Origin: DATLGB01 sp038318085 | GTDB taxonomy: Bacteria > Actinomycetota > Thermoleophilia > Solirubrobacterales > Solirubrobacteraceae | Length of the DNA: 64,000 bases | Direction: 5' to 3' | Assembly (NCBI GenBank): GCA_038318085.1 | Contig: JBBQBV010000001.1 | Span: 1 to 64,000, forward strand | Part shown: positions 1 through 6,925 of the stretch, one piece after another | How the letters are laid out: each line of letters opens with the position of its first letter | Position numbering within the stretch: the first letter of the stretch is position 1 | The notes under the pieces: model-generated | The model's input: the letters and a program-made list of their open reading frames with translations, nothing else | The model's database searches: none | Told to the model about the DNA's origin: nothing | Position numbers and translations under genes: made by a program

Positions 1-1181
1 GTCAGCAGCATCGCGTTGGTCAGGACGACGGTCGGCAGCCGGGCGGCGGCCGCGGCGACGAGGTCGGCGGCGTCGCGGCGCACGAAGGGCTCCCCGCCGG
101 TCAGGTAGATCTCCTGGAAGCCCTCGGTGACCGCGGCGTCCACGAGCACCTCGAGCCGTGCGAGGGAGAGCTCCCTCCGGCGGGCGGTGGGGGAGGACTC
201 GACGACGCAGTAGCCGCAGGCCAGGTTGCAGTGGAAGTTCGTGTACAGCCACAGGCGCGCGGGGAACAGCGGCGTGTCGAACAGCGACGTCACCGCGAGC
301 CCGTCCTCGGCCTCCGGGGCCGTGTCGGCACCCCAGCCGGCCGCGCTGGACGCGGTCCCGGCCGGGAGGGAGTCGCGGTAGACGTGGTAGCGGCCGCGGG
401 CGCGCTCGGCGGGCGGCACGATCTCCAGGCACGTCGTCCACCAGCCGGTCTCGATCGTCTGCACGCAGAGCTCGGGGAGCCCGGCCGCCCGCATGGACGC
501 GGCCTGCGCGCGCCAGTCGTAGGCCACCGGGACGAGTTGGGCCTGCGCGCGGCCACGCTCGAGGTCCAGCACGGCGTACCAGGCGCCGCGCCGGCCGTCG
601 TTGGCCGGGCGCCCGATCGCGCCGACATTGAGGATCAGGGTGTCGTCGACGCGGCGCTGCCACGGCAGGCCCGTGTGCGTGCACAGCAGGACGTCTGGGC
701 GCCCGCCGTCGCAGGCGTCGAGGCGCGCCCGCAGCTCGTCGTCGTGAAGCGATTCCCAGAGGAAGTCGTTGACGGCGACCGGGGAGCCATGCACGGCCAG
801 GACGTCGACGCCGCCCAGACGCTCGCGGCGGCGGGCGGGGAGCGTGCCCATCCACGCCGCGAAGGCGGGGGACGTGGCCGCCCGCGTGTGGTCGTAGATG
901 CGCTGGGCGAGCGCGTTGTCGCGCGGGTCCGCGTAGCCGCAGCCGCAGTCCTCGGCGCCGGAGGCGAGCGCCAGGTCGTAGTTTCCCGCGATGCAGTCGA
1001 CGCCGTGCTCGAGCAGCACCGGCCACAGCGGGTCGACCTCGGCGCCGAAGCCGCCGAGGTCGCCGAGGCACAGCCGGCGGTCGCAACCGCGCCCGGCGGC
1101 GTCTGCCAGCACGGCGCGCAGCGCGTGGGGGTTGGCGTAGGGCCCGCCGAGTGCCGCGAGGCGGACGCGTGCGTCCGTCAT
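1..1181 (-). CDS. Metallophosphoesterase-radical SAM fusion protein (3' end beyond window)
   Basis: One uninterrupted frame of 393 codons runs from the ATG at 1181 off the left edge. Residues 1-200 look like a YfcE-type metallophosphoesterase: GD at 40-41 in CLGDLGGFG, GNYD at 66-69, HGSP at 131-134 and THTG at 168-171. The usual first motif (D-x-H-G-N) reads ALGGPYANP at about residues 10-18, so the first metal ligands are absent or displaced. A CGCGY segment follows GNYD. From about residue 300 a radical SAM domain begins, with the 4Fe-4S motif CNLACGYC (Cys 318, 322, 325) and the SAM-contacting GGEP near 362-365. The radical SAM part would use a cluster and S-adenosylmethionine for radical chemistry; the substrate is unknown. 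The start lies 32 bp from the divergent flavoprotein start. The fusion is certain from the frame; the joint role is not. Confidence 0.85.
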   Translation of the reverse strand, partial: MTDARVRLAALGGPYANPHALRAVLADAAGRGCDRRLCLGDLGGFGAEVDPLWPVLLEHGVDCIAGNYDLALASGAEDCGCGYADPRDNALAQRIYDHTRAATSPAFAAWMGTLPARRRERLGGVDVLAVHGSPVAVNDFLWESLHDDELRARLDACDGGRPDVLLCTHTGLPWQRRVDDTLILNVGAIGRPANDGRRGAWYAVLDLERGRAQAQLVPVAYDWRAQAASMRAAGLPELCVQTIETGWWTTCLEIVPPAERARGRYHVYRDSLPAGTASSAAGWGADTAPEAEDGLAVTSLFDTPLFPARLWLYTNFHCNLACGYCVVESSPTARRRELSLARLEVLVDAAVTEGFQEIYLTGGEPFVRRDAADLVAAAAARLPTVVLTNAMLL

Positions 1182-1213
1182 GATCCGTCCGTGTCGACCG
1201 CGCGCATGCGCCC

Positions 1214-2374
1214 ATGATGACGCGAATCGCGATCCTCGGCGCGGGGCCGGTCGGCCTCGAGGCCGCGCTCGCCGCGCGGGCGGCCGGGCACCGTGCCACG
1301 GTCTACGAGCAGGCGCCGACGCCGGCGGGCAACGTCCGGGCCTGGGGGCACGTGCGCCTGTTCACGCCGTGGGACTGGAACGTCTCCCCGCGCATGCGGG
1401 CCGCGCTCGGCGACGCGGCTCCCGGTGGCGACGGCCTCCCGACGGGCGATGAGCTCGCCGGCCGCCTGCTCGACCCGGTGGCCCGGGACCTCGACGTCCG
1501 TACGGGCGTCCGGGTGCTGGGGATCGCCCGGCGCGGGCTGCTCAAGCACGAGGAGATCGGCTCGCCGGCGCGCGCCGCGCGGCCCTTCCGGCTGCACCTG
1601 AGCTCCAGCGGGGAGGAGTCGGTCGCCGAGGCGGACGTCGTGATCGACGCGACGGGCACCTATGGCACGCCGAACCGGCTCGGCGACGGCGGCCTCGACG
1701 CGCTCGGCGAGCGCGCCTGCGCGCGGCGCATCCTGCGCGTCATCCCGCGGGCCGAAGAGCTCGCCGGCCAGACCGTGCTGCTCACCGGCGGGGGGCACTC
1801 CGCCCAGACCGCCGCGCGCGACCTGGCCGCGGTCGCGCGCCGCGCGCCGAGCACCCGGGTCGTCTGGGTCGTGCGGGCGCCCGCTCCCACCTGGGGCGCC
1901 GTGAAGGACGACCCGCTGCCGCAGCGCGCCGCCCTCAACGCGGTCGCGCGCGAGCTGGCCGGCGGCGCGTCGGATGCCGTGCAGGTCCGGCCCGGCCGGG
2001 TCGTCGAGGCGCTGCGACCGCGCGACGGTCGGCTGGCCGTGACCCTGCGCGACGGCGGTCCGGAGGAGGTCGTGGTCGACCGCGTGCTGGGCCTGCACGG
2101 CGGCGTCCCCGACGCCTCGATCCACCGCCAGCTGCAGGTCCACGAGTGCTACGCGACGCTCGGGCCGATCAAGCTCGCGGCCGCACTGTTGGGCGGCGGC
2201 GACTGCCTGCAGCCGGTCTCCCGCGGCCCGGACGCGCTCGCCAACCCCGAGCCGGGCTTCTTCATCCTCGGCGCGAAGTCCTACGGTCGCAACTCCCAAT
2301 TCCTGCTGCGCGCGGGCTGGGAGCAGGTCGACGACGTCTTCAGCGCGCTGATCGCACGCCCGCGAGGACGTTGA
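1214..2374 (+). CDS. FAD-dependent oxidoreductase
   Basis: 386 aa flavoprotein. It opens with a beta-alpha-beta dinucleotide fold, GAGPVG at residues 9-14, ending in an acidic YEQA strand. A second nucleotide-binding glycine motif, LTGGGHSAQTA, lies near residue 192, and an ATG-type motif (DVVIDATGTYG) lies near 145. The layout is that of two-dinucleotide-fold flavin monooxygenases or pyridine-nucleotide flavoproteins. The C-terminal GAKSYGRNSQFLL stretch probably contacts the flavin. It is divergent from the metallophosphoesterase-radical SAM gene, so the two may belong to one unidentified pathway; that is inference. Its last 35 bases overlap the convergent membrane protein gene. The second Met (1217) is an equally possible start. 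Confidence 0.85.
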   Translation: MMTRIAILGAGPVGLEAALAARAAGHRATVYEQAPTPAGNVRAWGHVRLFTPWDWNVSPRMRAALGDAAPGGDGLPTGDELAGRLLDPVARDLDVRTGVRVLGIARRGLLKHEEIGSPARAARPFRLHLSSSGEESVAEADVVIDATGTYGTPNRLGDGGLDALGERACARRILRVIPRAEELAGQTVLLTGGGHSAQTAARDLAAVARRAPSTRVVWVVRAPAPTWGAVKDDPLPQRAALNAVARELAGGASDAVQVRPGRVVEALRPRDGRLAVTLRDGGPEEVVVDRVLGLHGGVPDASIHRQLQVHECYATLGPIKLAAALLGGGDCLQPVSRGPDALANPEPGFFILGAKSYGRNSQFLLRAGWEQVDDVFSALIARPRGR

Positions 2375-2822
2375 CCAGCCCGACGGCGCCGACGAGCGCG
2401 GCGTACGTGCGGGCGTCGGCAAATGGGGCCCACCGTCCCTGCAGGGCGAGCAGGAGACCGCCGAGGGCGATGGTGGCGGCGGCGCCGAGCGGATCGACGG
2501 CGAAGCCGCGCCGGGCCAGCAGGGCCCCGGCGGTTGCGCCGACTCCGGCGCCGAGGAGGTAGAGCCCGGCGATGTCGAGGTCGGGCCGGGCGTCGTGCGC
2601 GAAGGTGACCGCGGCGCCCCAGCCGACGAGCACGACGGCCGTCGCCCAGTAGGCGCCCCTGCGGCCTCCGGCGGCCGCGCTTGCGAGGTAGACGAGGCCG
2701 ATGCCGAGCGGGACCAGATAGAAGCGGCGAGGACCGGCGCCGACCAGCGCGACGAAGACGATCGCGCCGACGAGCAGGACCAAGCCCTGGCGCAGGCGCT
2801 CTGAGGACGGGCGGTCGTGCAT
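2340..2822 (-). CDS. Small polytopic membrane protein, unknown function
   Basis: 160 aa, very hydrophobic, with five to six predicted membrane segments at roughly residues 11-33, 35-52, 56-75, 82-105, 108-127 and 137-156. There is no catalytic motif and I do not recognise the family. The short cytoplasmic N-terminus is charged (MHDRPSSERLRQG). The gene is transcribed away from aroH, with which it shares a 132-bp divergent upstream region, and its 3' end overlaps the flavoprotein gene by 35 bp. The hydrophobic periodicity supports real coding. Confidence 0.65.
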   Translation of the reverse strand: MHDRPSSERLRQGLVLLVGAIVFVALVGAGPRRFYLVPLGIGLVYLASAAAGGRRGAYWATAVVLVGWGAAVTFAHDARPDLDIAGLYLLGAGVGATAGALLARRGFAVDPLGAAATIALGGLLLALQGRWAPFADARTYAALVGAVGLVNVLAGVRSAR

Positions 2823-2940
2823 GCAGGCCTATGCGGGGCAGGCCCGCGAGCGGTTCACCTGCGAGATCGTATACCCGGCCCGCCACGCCCGGCTCGGCCA
2901 TGGCGCGCCCAGCACCACGGCCCTCGCGCAATCACTCATC

Positions 2941-2946
2941 TAGCAT
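2941..2946 (+). promoter_or_regulatory. Candidate -10 box for aroH (leaderless type)
   Basis: TAGCAT followed by 8 bases and then the aroH ATG. No purine-rich ribosome binding site lies between, so the transcript would begin at or next to the start codon. No convincing -35 element is visible. Confidence 0.4.
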
Positions 2947-2954
2947 CGCGCTGC

Positions 2955-3320
2955 ATGAGGCTCTACGCGCTGCGGGGCGCCACGAGCGTCGAGGCCGACG
3001 AGCGCGACGCGATCCTGGCGGGCACCGACGAGCTGATGCGCGCGCTGCTCGAGCGCAACCGGCTCGCGGCGGCCGACCTCGTGTCGTGCCTGTTCACCCT
3101 CACCCCTGACCTGCACGCGGAGTTCCCCGCGGTCGCGGCGCGTCAGATGGGCCTGAGCTCGGTGCCACTGATGTGCGCGCAGGAGCTCGACGTCCCGGGC
3201 TCGCTCCCGCGCGTCATCCGCGTGCTCGTGCACTGCTACCTGGCCGACGGGCTCGAACCCCAGCACGTCTACCTCGGGGAGGCGCGGAAGCTGCGCCTGG
3301 ACCTCGAGGGCGCGCAGTAG
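2955..3320 (+). CDS. aroH: Chorismate mutase, AroH class
   Basis: 121 aa, the usual length of monofunctional AroH-type (trimeric) chorismate mutases, which convert chorismate to prephenate for phenylalanine and tyrosine synthesis. Residues matching the Bacillus active site are all present: Arg7 in MRLYALRGATSVEAD, Cys74 and Glu77 in LMCAQELDVPGS, Arg89, and Tyr106 in QHVYLGEA. The start at 2955 is chosen because homology begins exactly there; upstream in-frame codons are unlike the family. It heads the aromatic block and ends 14 bp before the HisC-like aminotransferase gene. Confidence 0.95.
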   Translation: MRLYALRGATSVEADERDAILAGTDELMRALLERNRLAAADLVSCLFTLTPDLHAEFPAVAARQMGLSSVPLMCAQELDVPGSLPRVIRVLVHCYLADGLEPQHVYLGEARKLRLDLEGAQ

Positions 3321-3334
3321 GCTGACAGCACACC

Positions 3335-4414
3335 ATGGCGCTCGAGTTCGCGGAGAAGCTCCGCCGTCTGACGGTCTATCCCGCGGCCGACGGCTACGCC
3401 CTCGGCCCGGAGGTCGCGCTGATGGCGTCCAACGAGACGCCGTACCCGCCGCTGCCGGCGGTCCAGCGCGCGGTCGCGGAGGCGTTGGCGGGCGTCAACC
3501 GCTACCCCGACCCGTCCAACGCGCAGCTGCGCCGCGCGCTGTCGCAGCGCTACGACGTCCCGGCCAACCGCATCGCGATCGGCAACGGGTCCTGCGACAT
3601 CCTGCTCGCCGCCGGCGAGGCGCTGCTCGAGCCCGGCGCCGAGCTCGTCTACGCGTGGCCGTCCTTCAGCGTCTACCCCCACCTCGCCGCCGCGTCCGGC
3701 GCTCGCGCGCTGGCCGTGCCCGTCGACGCCGATCACCGCCATGACCTCGACGCGATGCTCGCCGAGATCACCGTCGCAACGCGGCTCGTGATCGTGTGCA
3801 ACCCGAACAACCCGACCTCGACCGCGCTGGGGCTGGACGCCATCCGCGCCTTCGTCGAGGCCGTCCCCAGCCACGTCGCGGTGCTCCTCGACGAGGCCTA
3901 CTGCGAGTTCAACCTGCTCGACGACCCCGACGCGTCGGTCGGCCTGCTCGACCAGCATCCCAATCTCGTGCTGCTGCGCACCTTCTCGAAGGCCTACGGA
4001 CTCTGCGGGCTGCGCGTGGGCTACGCGCTGTGCGGCTCGGCGGAGTTCCGCACCGCCGTCGACGCCGTCCGCCAGCCCTTTTATTGCAACGTCGCAGCGC
4101 AGGCCGCCGCGATCGCCGCGCTCGGCTTCCAGGACGAGATCACGACGCGCGTGGAGCGCAACCTCGCCGAGCGCCTCGGCCTCGCCGCCGGCCTGTCGCG
4201 CCTGGGGATCGAGGCGGCCGACTCCCAGGCGAACTTCGTCTGGTTCGACCTGCCGGACCTCGAGAGCGAGCCCGAGGTGGTCAAGGGCCTCGCCGACCGG
4301 CACATCCTCGTCCGGGCGGGCGCCCCGCTCGGCCGCGCCGGCGCCCTGCGCGTGACGATCGGGACCCCGGACGAGAACCGCCGCTTCCTGGCGGCGCTCG
4401 GCGAGCTGGTCTGA
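3335..4414 (+). CDS. hisC: Histidinol-phosphate aminotransferase family (HisC-like; possibly aromatic aminotransferase)
   Basis: 359 aa class I/II PLP-dependent aminotransferase. The PLP lysine is Lys219 in TFSKAYGLCGLRVGY. The HisC-type features VCNPNNPTS, LLDEAYCEF and the substrate-side LASNETPY-like stretch (MASNETPYPP) are visible. HisC enzymes transaminate histidinol phosphate, but many homologues also or instead act on phenylpyruvate, prephenate or 4-hydroxyphenylpyruvate. No other histidine gene lies in the window, while chorismate mutase is immediately upstream and DAHP synthase and prephenate dehydrogenase follow. Context therefore favours a role in Phe/Tyr synthesis, alone or in addition to histidine. 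That assignment is inference. Confidence 0.9.
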   Translation: MALEFAEKLRRLTVYPAADGYALGPEVALMASNETPYPPLPAVQRAVAEALAGVNRYPDPSNAQLRRALSQRYDVPANRIAIGNGSCDILLAAGEALLEPGAELVYAWPSFSVYPHLAAASGARALAVPVDADHRHDLDAMLAEITVATRLVIVCNPNNPTSTALGLDAIRAFVEAVPSHVAVLLDEAYCEFNLLDDPDASVGLLDQHPNLVLLRTFSKAYGLCGLRVGYALCGSAEFRTAVDAVRQPFYCNVAAQAAAIAALGFQDEITTRVERNLAERLGLAAGLSRLGIEAADSQANFVWFDLPDLESEPEVVKGLADRHILVRAGAPLGRAGALRVTIGTPDENRRFLAALGELV

Positions 4415-4468
4415 CGCGAGCGGCGCGGGCCGGGGATACCACAACGTTCCACGTGAGCGGCCTCGCAG

Positions 4469-4483
4469 CGGCGGAAGCCGCCG
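4469..4483 (+). terminator. GC hairpin downstream of hisC
   Basis: CGGCGG-AAG-CCGCCG forms a perfect 6-bp stem with a 3-nt loop, 55 bp after the hisC-like stop codon. There is no following T-run, so it would be an atypical intrinsic terminator or a transcript-end stabiliser. It separates hisC from the candidate regulatory leader of the DAHP synthase gene. Confidence 0.35.
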
Positions 4484-4493
4484 GTGCCTGACG

Positions 4494-4516
4494 TTGTCCG
4501 TCATATACGAGGACAA
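4494..4516. promoter_or_regulatory. Inverted repeat upstream of DAHP synthase leader
   Basis: TTGTCC and GGACAA are 6-bp inverted arms separated by 11 bases that include the AT-rich CATATACG, unusual in this GC-rich window. This is a possible operator or promoter element for the DAHP synthase leader transcript. No known regulator consensus was recognised. Confidence 0.35.
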
Positions 4517-4580
4517 GCTCAGACAGCGGCCCGCCGAGCGCATGGACCGCACACCATCTGCCTGCTACCTTTCCGCGAGC

Positions 4581-4709
4581 ATGGCCCACCAGCCGTCCCT
4601 GCGTCCGCTGCTGCAGCGCACCCGCACCCGCACCCCGCGGGCGGCAGGCTATGCCCACACGTACGGCGCCTGGCGATTTACGCGGGCGCTCGGCCGGCTC
4701 TCCGCCTGA
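4581..4709 (+). CDS. Candidate 42-aa leader peptide rich in aromatic residues
   Basis: A short frame from ATG 4581 encodes 42 residues containing AGYAHTYGAWRFT near its end: two Tyr, one Trp and one Phe within ten codons. It uses TAT and TTT, which are rare in this genome, and CGA. The first arm of an 11-bp inverted repeat (4685-4695) starts six bases after the Phe codon, and the stop codon lies inside a small hairpin. DAHP synthase, the first enzyme of aromatic amino acid synthesis, starts 123 bp downstream. This is the layout expected for ribosome-mediated attenuation. There is no clear ribosome binding site, and a random short frame cannot be excluded. The frame can be extended upstream to 4494. 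Confidence 0.4.
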   Translation: MAHQPSLRPLLQRTRTRTPRAAGYAHTYGAWRFTRALGRLSA

Positions 4710-4791
4710 CCGGCGGACGCCGCCACCCGAAGGCCCTCTGGGCCGAGCGCCGCTCCGTCGCCGGACGTCTCAGTCCGCATCGCCGCCGGAC
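4685..4791 (+). promoter_or_regulatory. Candidate attenuator with mutually exclusive hairpins before DAHP synthase
   Basis: GGCGCTCGGCC (4685-4695) pairs perfectly with GGCCGAGCGCC (4741-4751). Inside the loop, CCGCC (4702-4706) pairs with GGCGG (4712-4716). Downstream, GTCCG (4773-4777) can pair either with CGGAC at 4762-4766 (loop of 6) or with CGGAC at 4787-4791 (loop of 9). The two pairings exclude each other, a typical switch arrangement. No T-run follows, so any control could act on termination by another route or on ribosome access. Together with 4415-4580 (a hairpin, an inverted repeat, otherwise nothing recognised), this fills the 418-bp gap between hisC and the DAHP synthase gene. 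Confidence 0.4.
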
Positions 4792-4832
4792 CCGTACCCT
4801 TCCCCAGAGACTTCACAAGAGGTAGCCCCGAC

Positions 4833-5858
4833 ATGATGATCGTGATGAAACCGACGGCCACCGAGGCCGAGATCGATGCGGTGATCGACCGCATCCAAGG
4901 CGTTGGCGCCGTGGCCCACCCGTCGCGTGGCGAGGAGATCACCGTGATCGGCGCCATCGGCGACCGTGAGCACATCGCCCGCCTCGAGCTCGACGGCGCC
5001 CCCGGGGTCGAGAAGGTCGTCCCGATCCTGCGGCCGTACAAGCTCGCCTCCAGGGAGCTGCGCAAGGAGCCGTCGGTCTTCGAGATCGGCGGCGCCCGCG
5101 TCGGCGGCGAGCACTTCGCGCTGATCGCCGGGCCGTGCACCGTGGAGTCGCGCGAGCAGACCGTCGGGACCGCCCACGTGGTCAAGGAGGGCGGCGCGGC
5201 GATGTTCCGCGGCGGCGCCTACAAGCCGCGCACCTCGCCCTACGCCTTCGCCGGCCTCGGGGAGTCGGGCCTGCGCCTGCTGGCCGAGGCCAAGGCGGCG
5301 ACCGGGTTGCCGATCGTCACCGAGCTGATGGACGCCCGCGACCTGTCGGCGGTCCTGGAGGTCGCCGACGTCATCCAGGTCGGCGCGCGCAACATGCAGA
5401 ACTACACGCTGCTGACCGAGCTCGGCCGCGCCGGGCGGCCGGTGCTGCTCAAGCGCGGCTTCTCGGCCACGCTGGACGAGCTCTTGATGGCCGCGGAGTA
5501 CATCCTCAAGGAGGGCAACCCGCACGTGCTGCTGTGCGAGCGGGGCATCCGGACGTTCGAGACGGCCTACCGCTTCACCCTCGACCTGACCGCGATTCCG
5601 GTGCTCAAGGAGCTCTGCCACCTGCCCGTGATCGTGGACCCCAGCCATGCCGCCGGACGCCGCGCCCTGGTCGAGCCGCTGTCGCTGGCCGCCGCCGCGG
5701 CGGGCGCCGACGGCATCATCGTCGAGGTGCACCCGAACCCCGACCAGGCGATCTGCGACGGCCCGCAGGCGATCTTCAACGACGACTTCGCCCGCTTCGC
5801 CCAGCACGTCGAGCAGGCCGCCGTCGTCGCCGGCAAGGTTCTGCGCGCGCGCGTGTGA
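4833..5858 (+). CDS. aroF: 3-deoxy-7-phosphoheptulonate (DAHP) synthase with N-terminal regulatory domain
   Basis: 341 aa. It condenses phosphoenolpyruvate and erythrose 4-phosphate, the first step of the shikimate pathway. Residues 1-70 form a ferredoxin-like domain (MMIVMKPTATEAEID...) as in Thermotoga-type enzymes, where it mediates feedback inhibition by aromatic amino acids. The catalytic barrel follows, with AGPCTVES near 92-99, RGGAYKPRTSPYAF near 127-140, the metal ligand Cys in AGPC, KRGFSATLDE, and HAAGRR near 275. A purine-rich ribosome binding site (AAGAGG) lies upstream of ATG 4833. The stop codon overlaps the GTG of the prephenate dehydrogenase gene, so the two are translationally coupled. 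Confidence 0.95.
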   Translation: MMIVMKPTATEAEIDAVIDRIQGVGAVAHPSRGEEITVIGAIGDREHIARLELDGAPGVEKVVPILRPYKLASRELRKEPSVFEIGGARVGGEHFALIAGPCTVESREQTVGTAHVVKEGGAAMFRGGAYKPRTSPYAFAGLGESGLRLLAEAKAATGLPIVTELMDARDLSAVLEVADVIQVGARNMQNYTLLTELGRAGRPVLLKRGFSATLDELLMAAEYILKEGNPHVLLCERGIRTFETAYRFTLDLTAIPVLKELCHLPVIVDPSHAAGRRALVEPLSLAAAAAGADGIIVEVHPNPDQAICDGPQAIFNDDFARFAQHVEQAAVVAGKVLRARV

Positions 5859-6925
5859 AGGTCGCCGTCATCGGCGTCGGCCTGATCGGCGGCTCCATCG
5901 CCCTGGCCGCCCGCGAGCGCGCCGGCGGGCACGTCACCGGCTTCGATCCGGCCGACGGCGTGCTCGACGCGGCGCTGGCGCGCGGGGCGCTGGACACCGC
6001 GGCGCGGACGCCCGCGGAGGCGGTCGCCGGGGCCGACGCCGTGTTCGTCGCCGCGCCGGTCGCCCGGCTGCCGGCCACCGTCGCCGCCGCGCTCGACGCG
6101 GCGCCGCAGGACGCCGTGGTGACCGACGTCGGCTCGGCCAAGCGCGCCGTCACCGCGGCCGTGAGCGACCGGCGCTTCATCGGCGGGCACCCGCTCGCGG
6201 GCGCCGAGACGGCCGGGGTAGAGCACGCCCGCGCCGACCTCTTCGACGGCGCCACCTGGTACCTGACGCCCGACGCGCGCACCGAGGGCGTCCTGTACGA
6301 GCGGCTGCACCGGCTCCTCGCGGACCTCGGCGCGCGCCCGCAGGCGCTCGACGCCGACACCCACGACCGCCTGATGGCCGCCGTCAGCCATCTCCCGCAC
6401 GTGCTCGCCAACGTCCTGGTCGCCCAGGCCGCCCGCGCGCTGGACGCCGAGGGCGAACGCCTGCCCGCGACGGGCCCGAGCTTTCGCGACGCCACCCGCG
6501 TCGCCGGCGCGCCGACCGCCATCTGGCGCGACATCTACCTGGCCAACGCCGACGCGCTGGGCACGCTGCTCGACGACACGATCGTCCGGCTGAGCGCCGT
6601 CCGCGCCCAGCTCGCCGCCGCGGACGGGGACGCGATCGCGGCCTGGAACGAGGCGGCCGGCAACGACCGCCGGCGCCTGCTCGAGGCTCACCTGGCGGGC
6701 CGCGAGGTCGTCCAGCTGCGCGTCTCGGTCCCCAACCGGCCAGGGGTGGTGGCCGAGGTCGCGCTCGCGCTCGGCCGCGCCTCGGTCAACATCGTCGACA
6801 TGGCGCTGCATCCCGCGGGCGACAACGCCAGCGGCGTCATCGCCCTGTGGCTGGCCGGGGAGCCCGCCGCGCGCGCGGCCCAGGCGCTGATCGAGGGCCT
6901 CGGCCATCCGGTGGCGCGCGCATGA
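5855..6925 (+). CDS. tyrA: Prephenate dehydrogenase with C-terminal ACT domain
   Basis: 356 aa from GTG 5855, whose bases overlap the preceding TGA. It oxidatively decarboxylates prephenate to 4-hydroxyphenylpyruvate for tyrosine. The N-terminal NAD-binding fold shows VIGVGLIGGSIA (G7, G9, G12). The catalytic-type histidines sit in GGHPLAGAETAG (near 112) and AVSHLPHVLAN (near 178). The last 65 residues form an ACT domain (RVSVPNRPGVVAEVALALG-like), suggesting amino acid feedback control, probably by tyrosine. Its ATGA overlap with aroA places it in the same operon. Confidence 0.93.
   Translation: MKVAVIGVGLIGGSIALAARERAGGHVTGFDPADGVLDAALARGALDTAARTPAEAVAGADAVFVAAPVARLPATVAAALDAAPQDAVVTDVGSAKRAVTAAVSDRRFIGGHPLAGAETAGVEHARADLFDGATWYLTPDARTEGVLYERLHRLLADLGARPQALDADTHDRLMAAVSHLPHVLANVLVAQAARALDAEGERLPATGPSFRDATRVAGAPTAIWRDIYLANADALGTLLDDTIVRLSAVRAQLAAADGDAIAAWNEAAGNDRRRLLEAHLAGREVVQLRVSVPNRPGVVAEVALALGRASVNIVDMALHPAGDNASGVIALWLAGEPAARAAQALIEGLGHPVARA

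Noticed and set aside
1178..2422. Minus-strand frame opposite the flavoprotein
   Set aside because: The flavoprotein has clear dinucleotide-binding motifs; the minus frame is its shadow.
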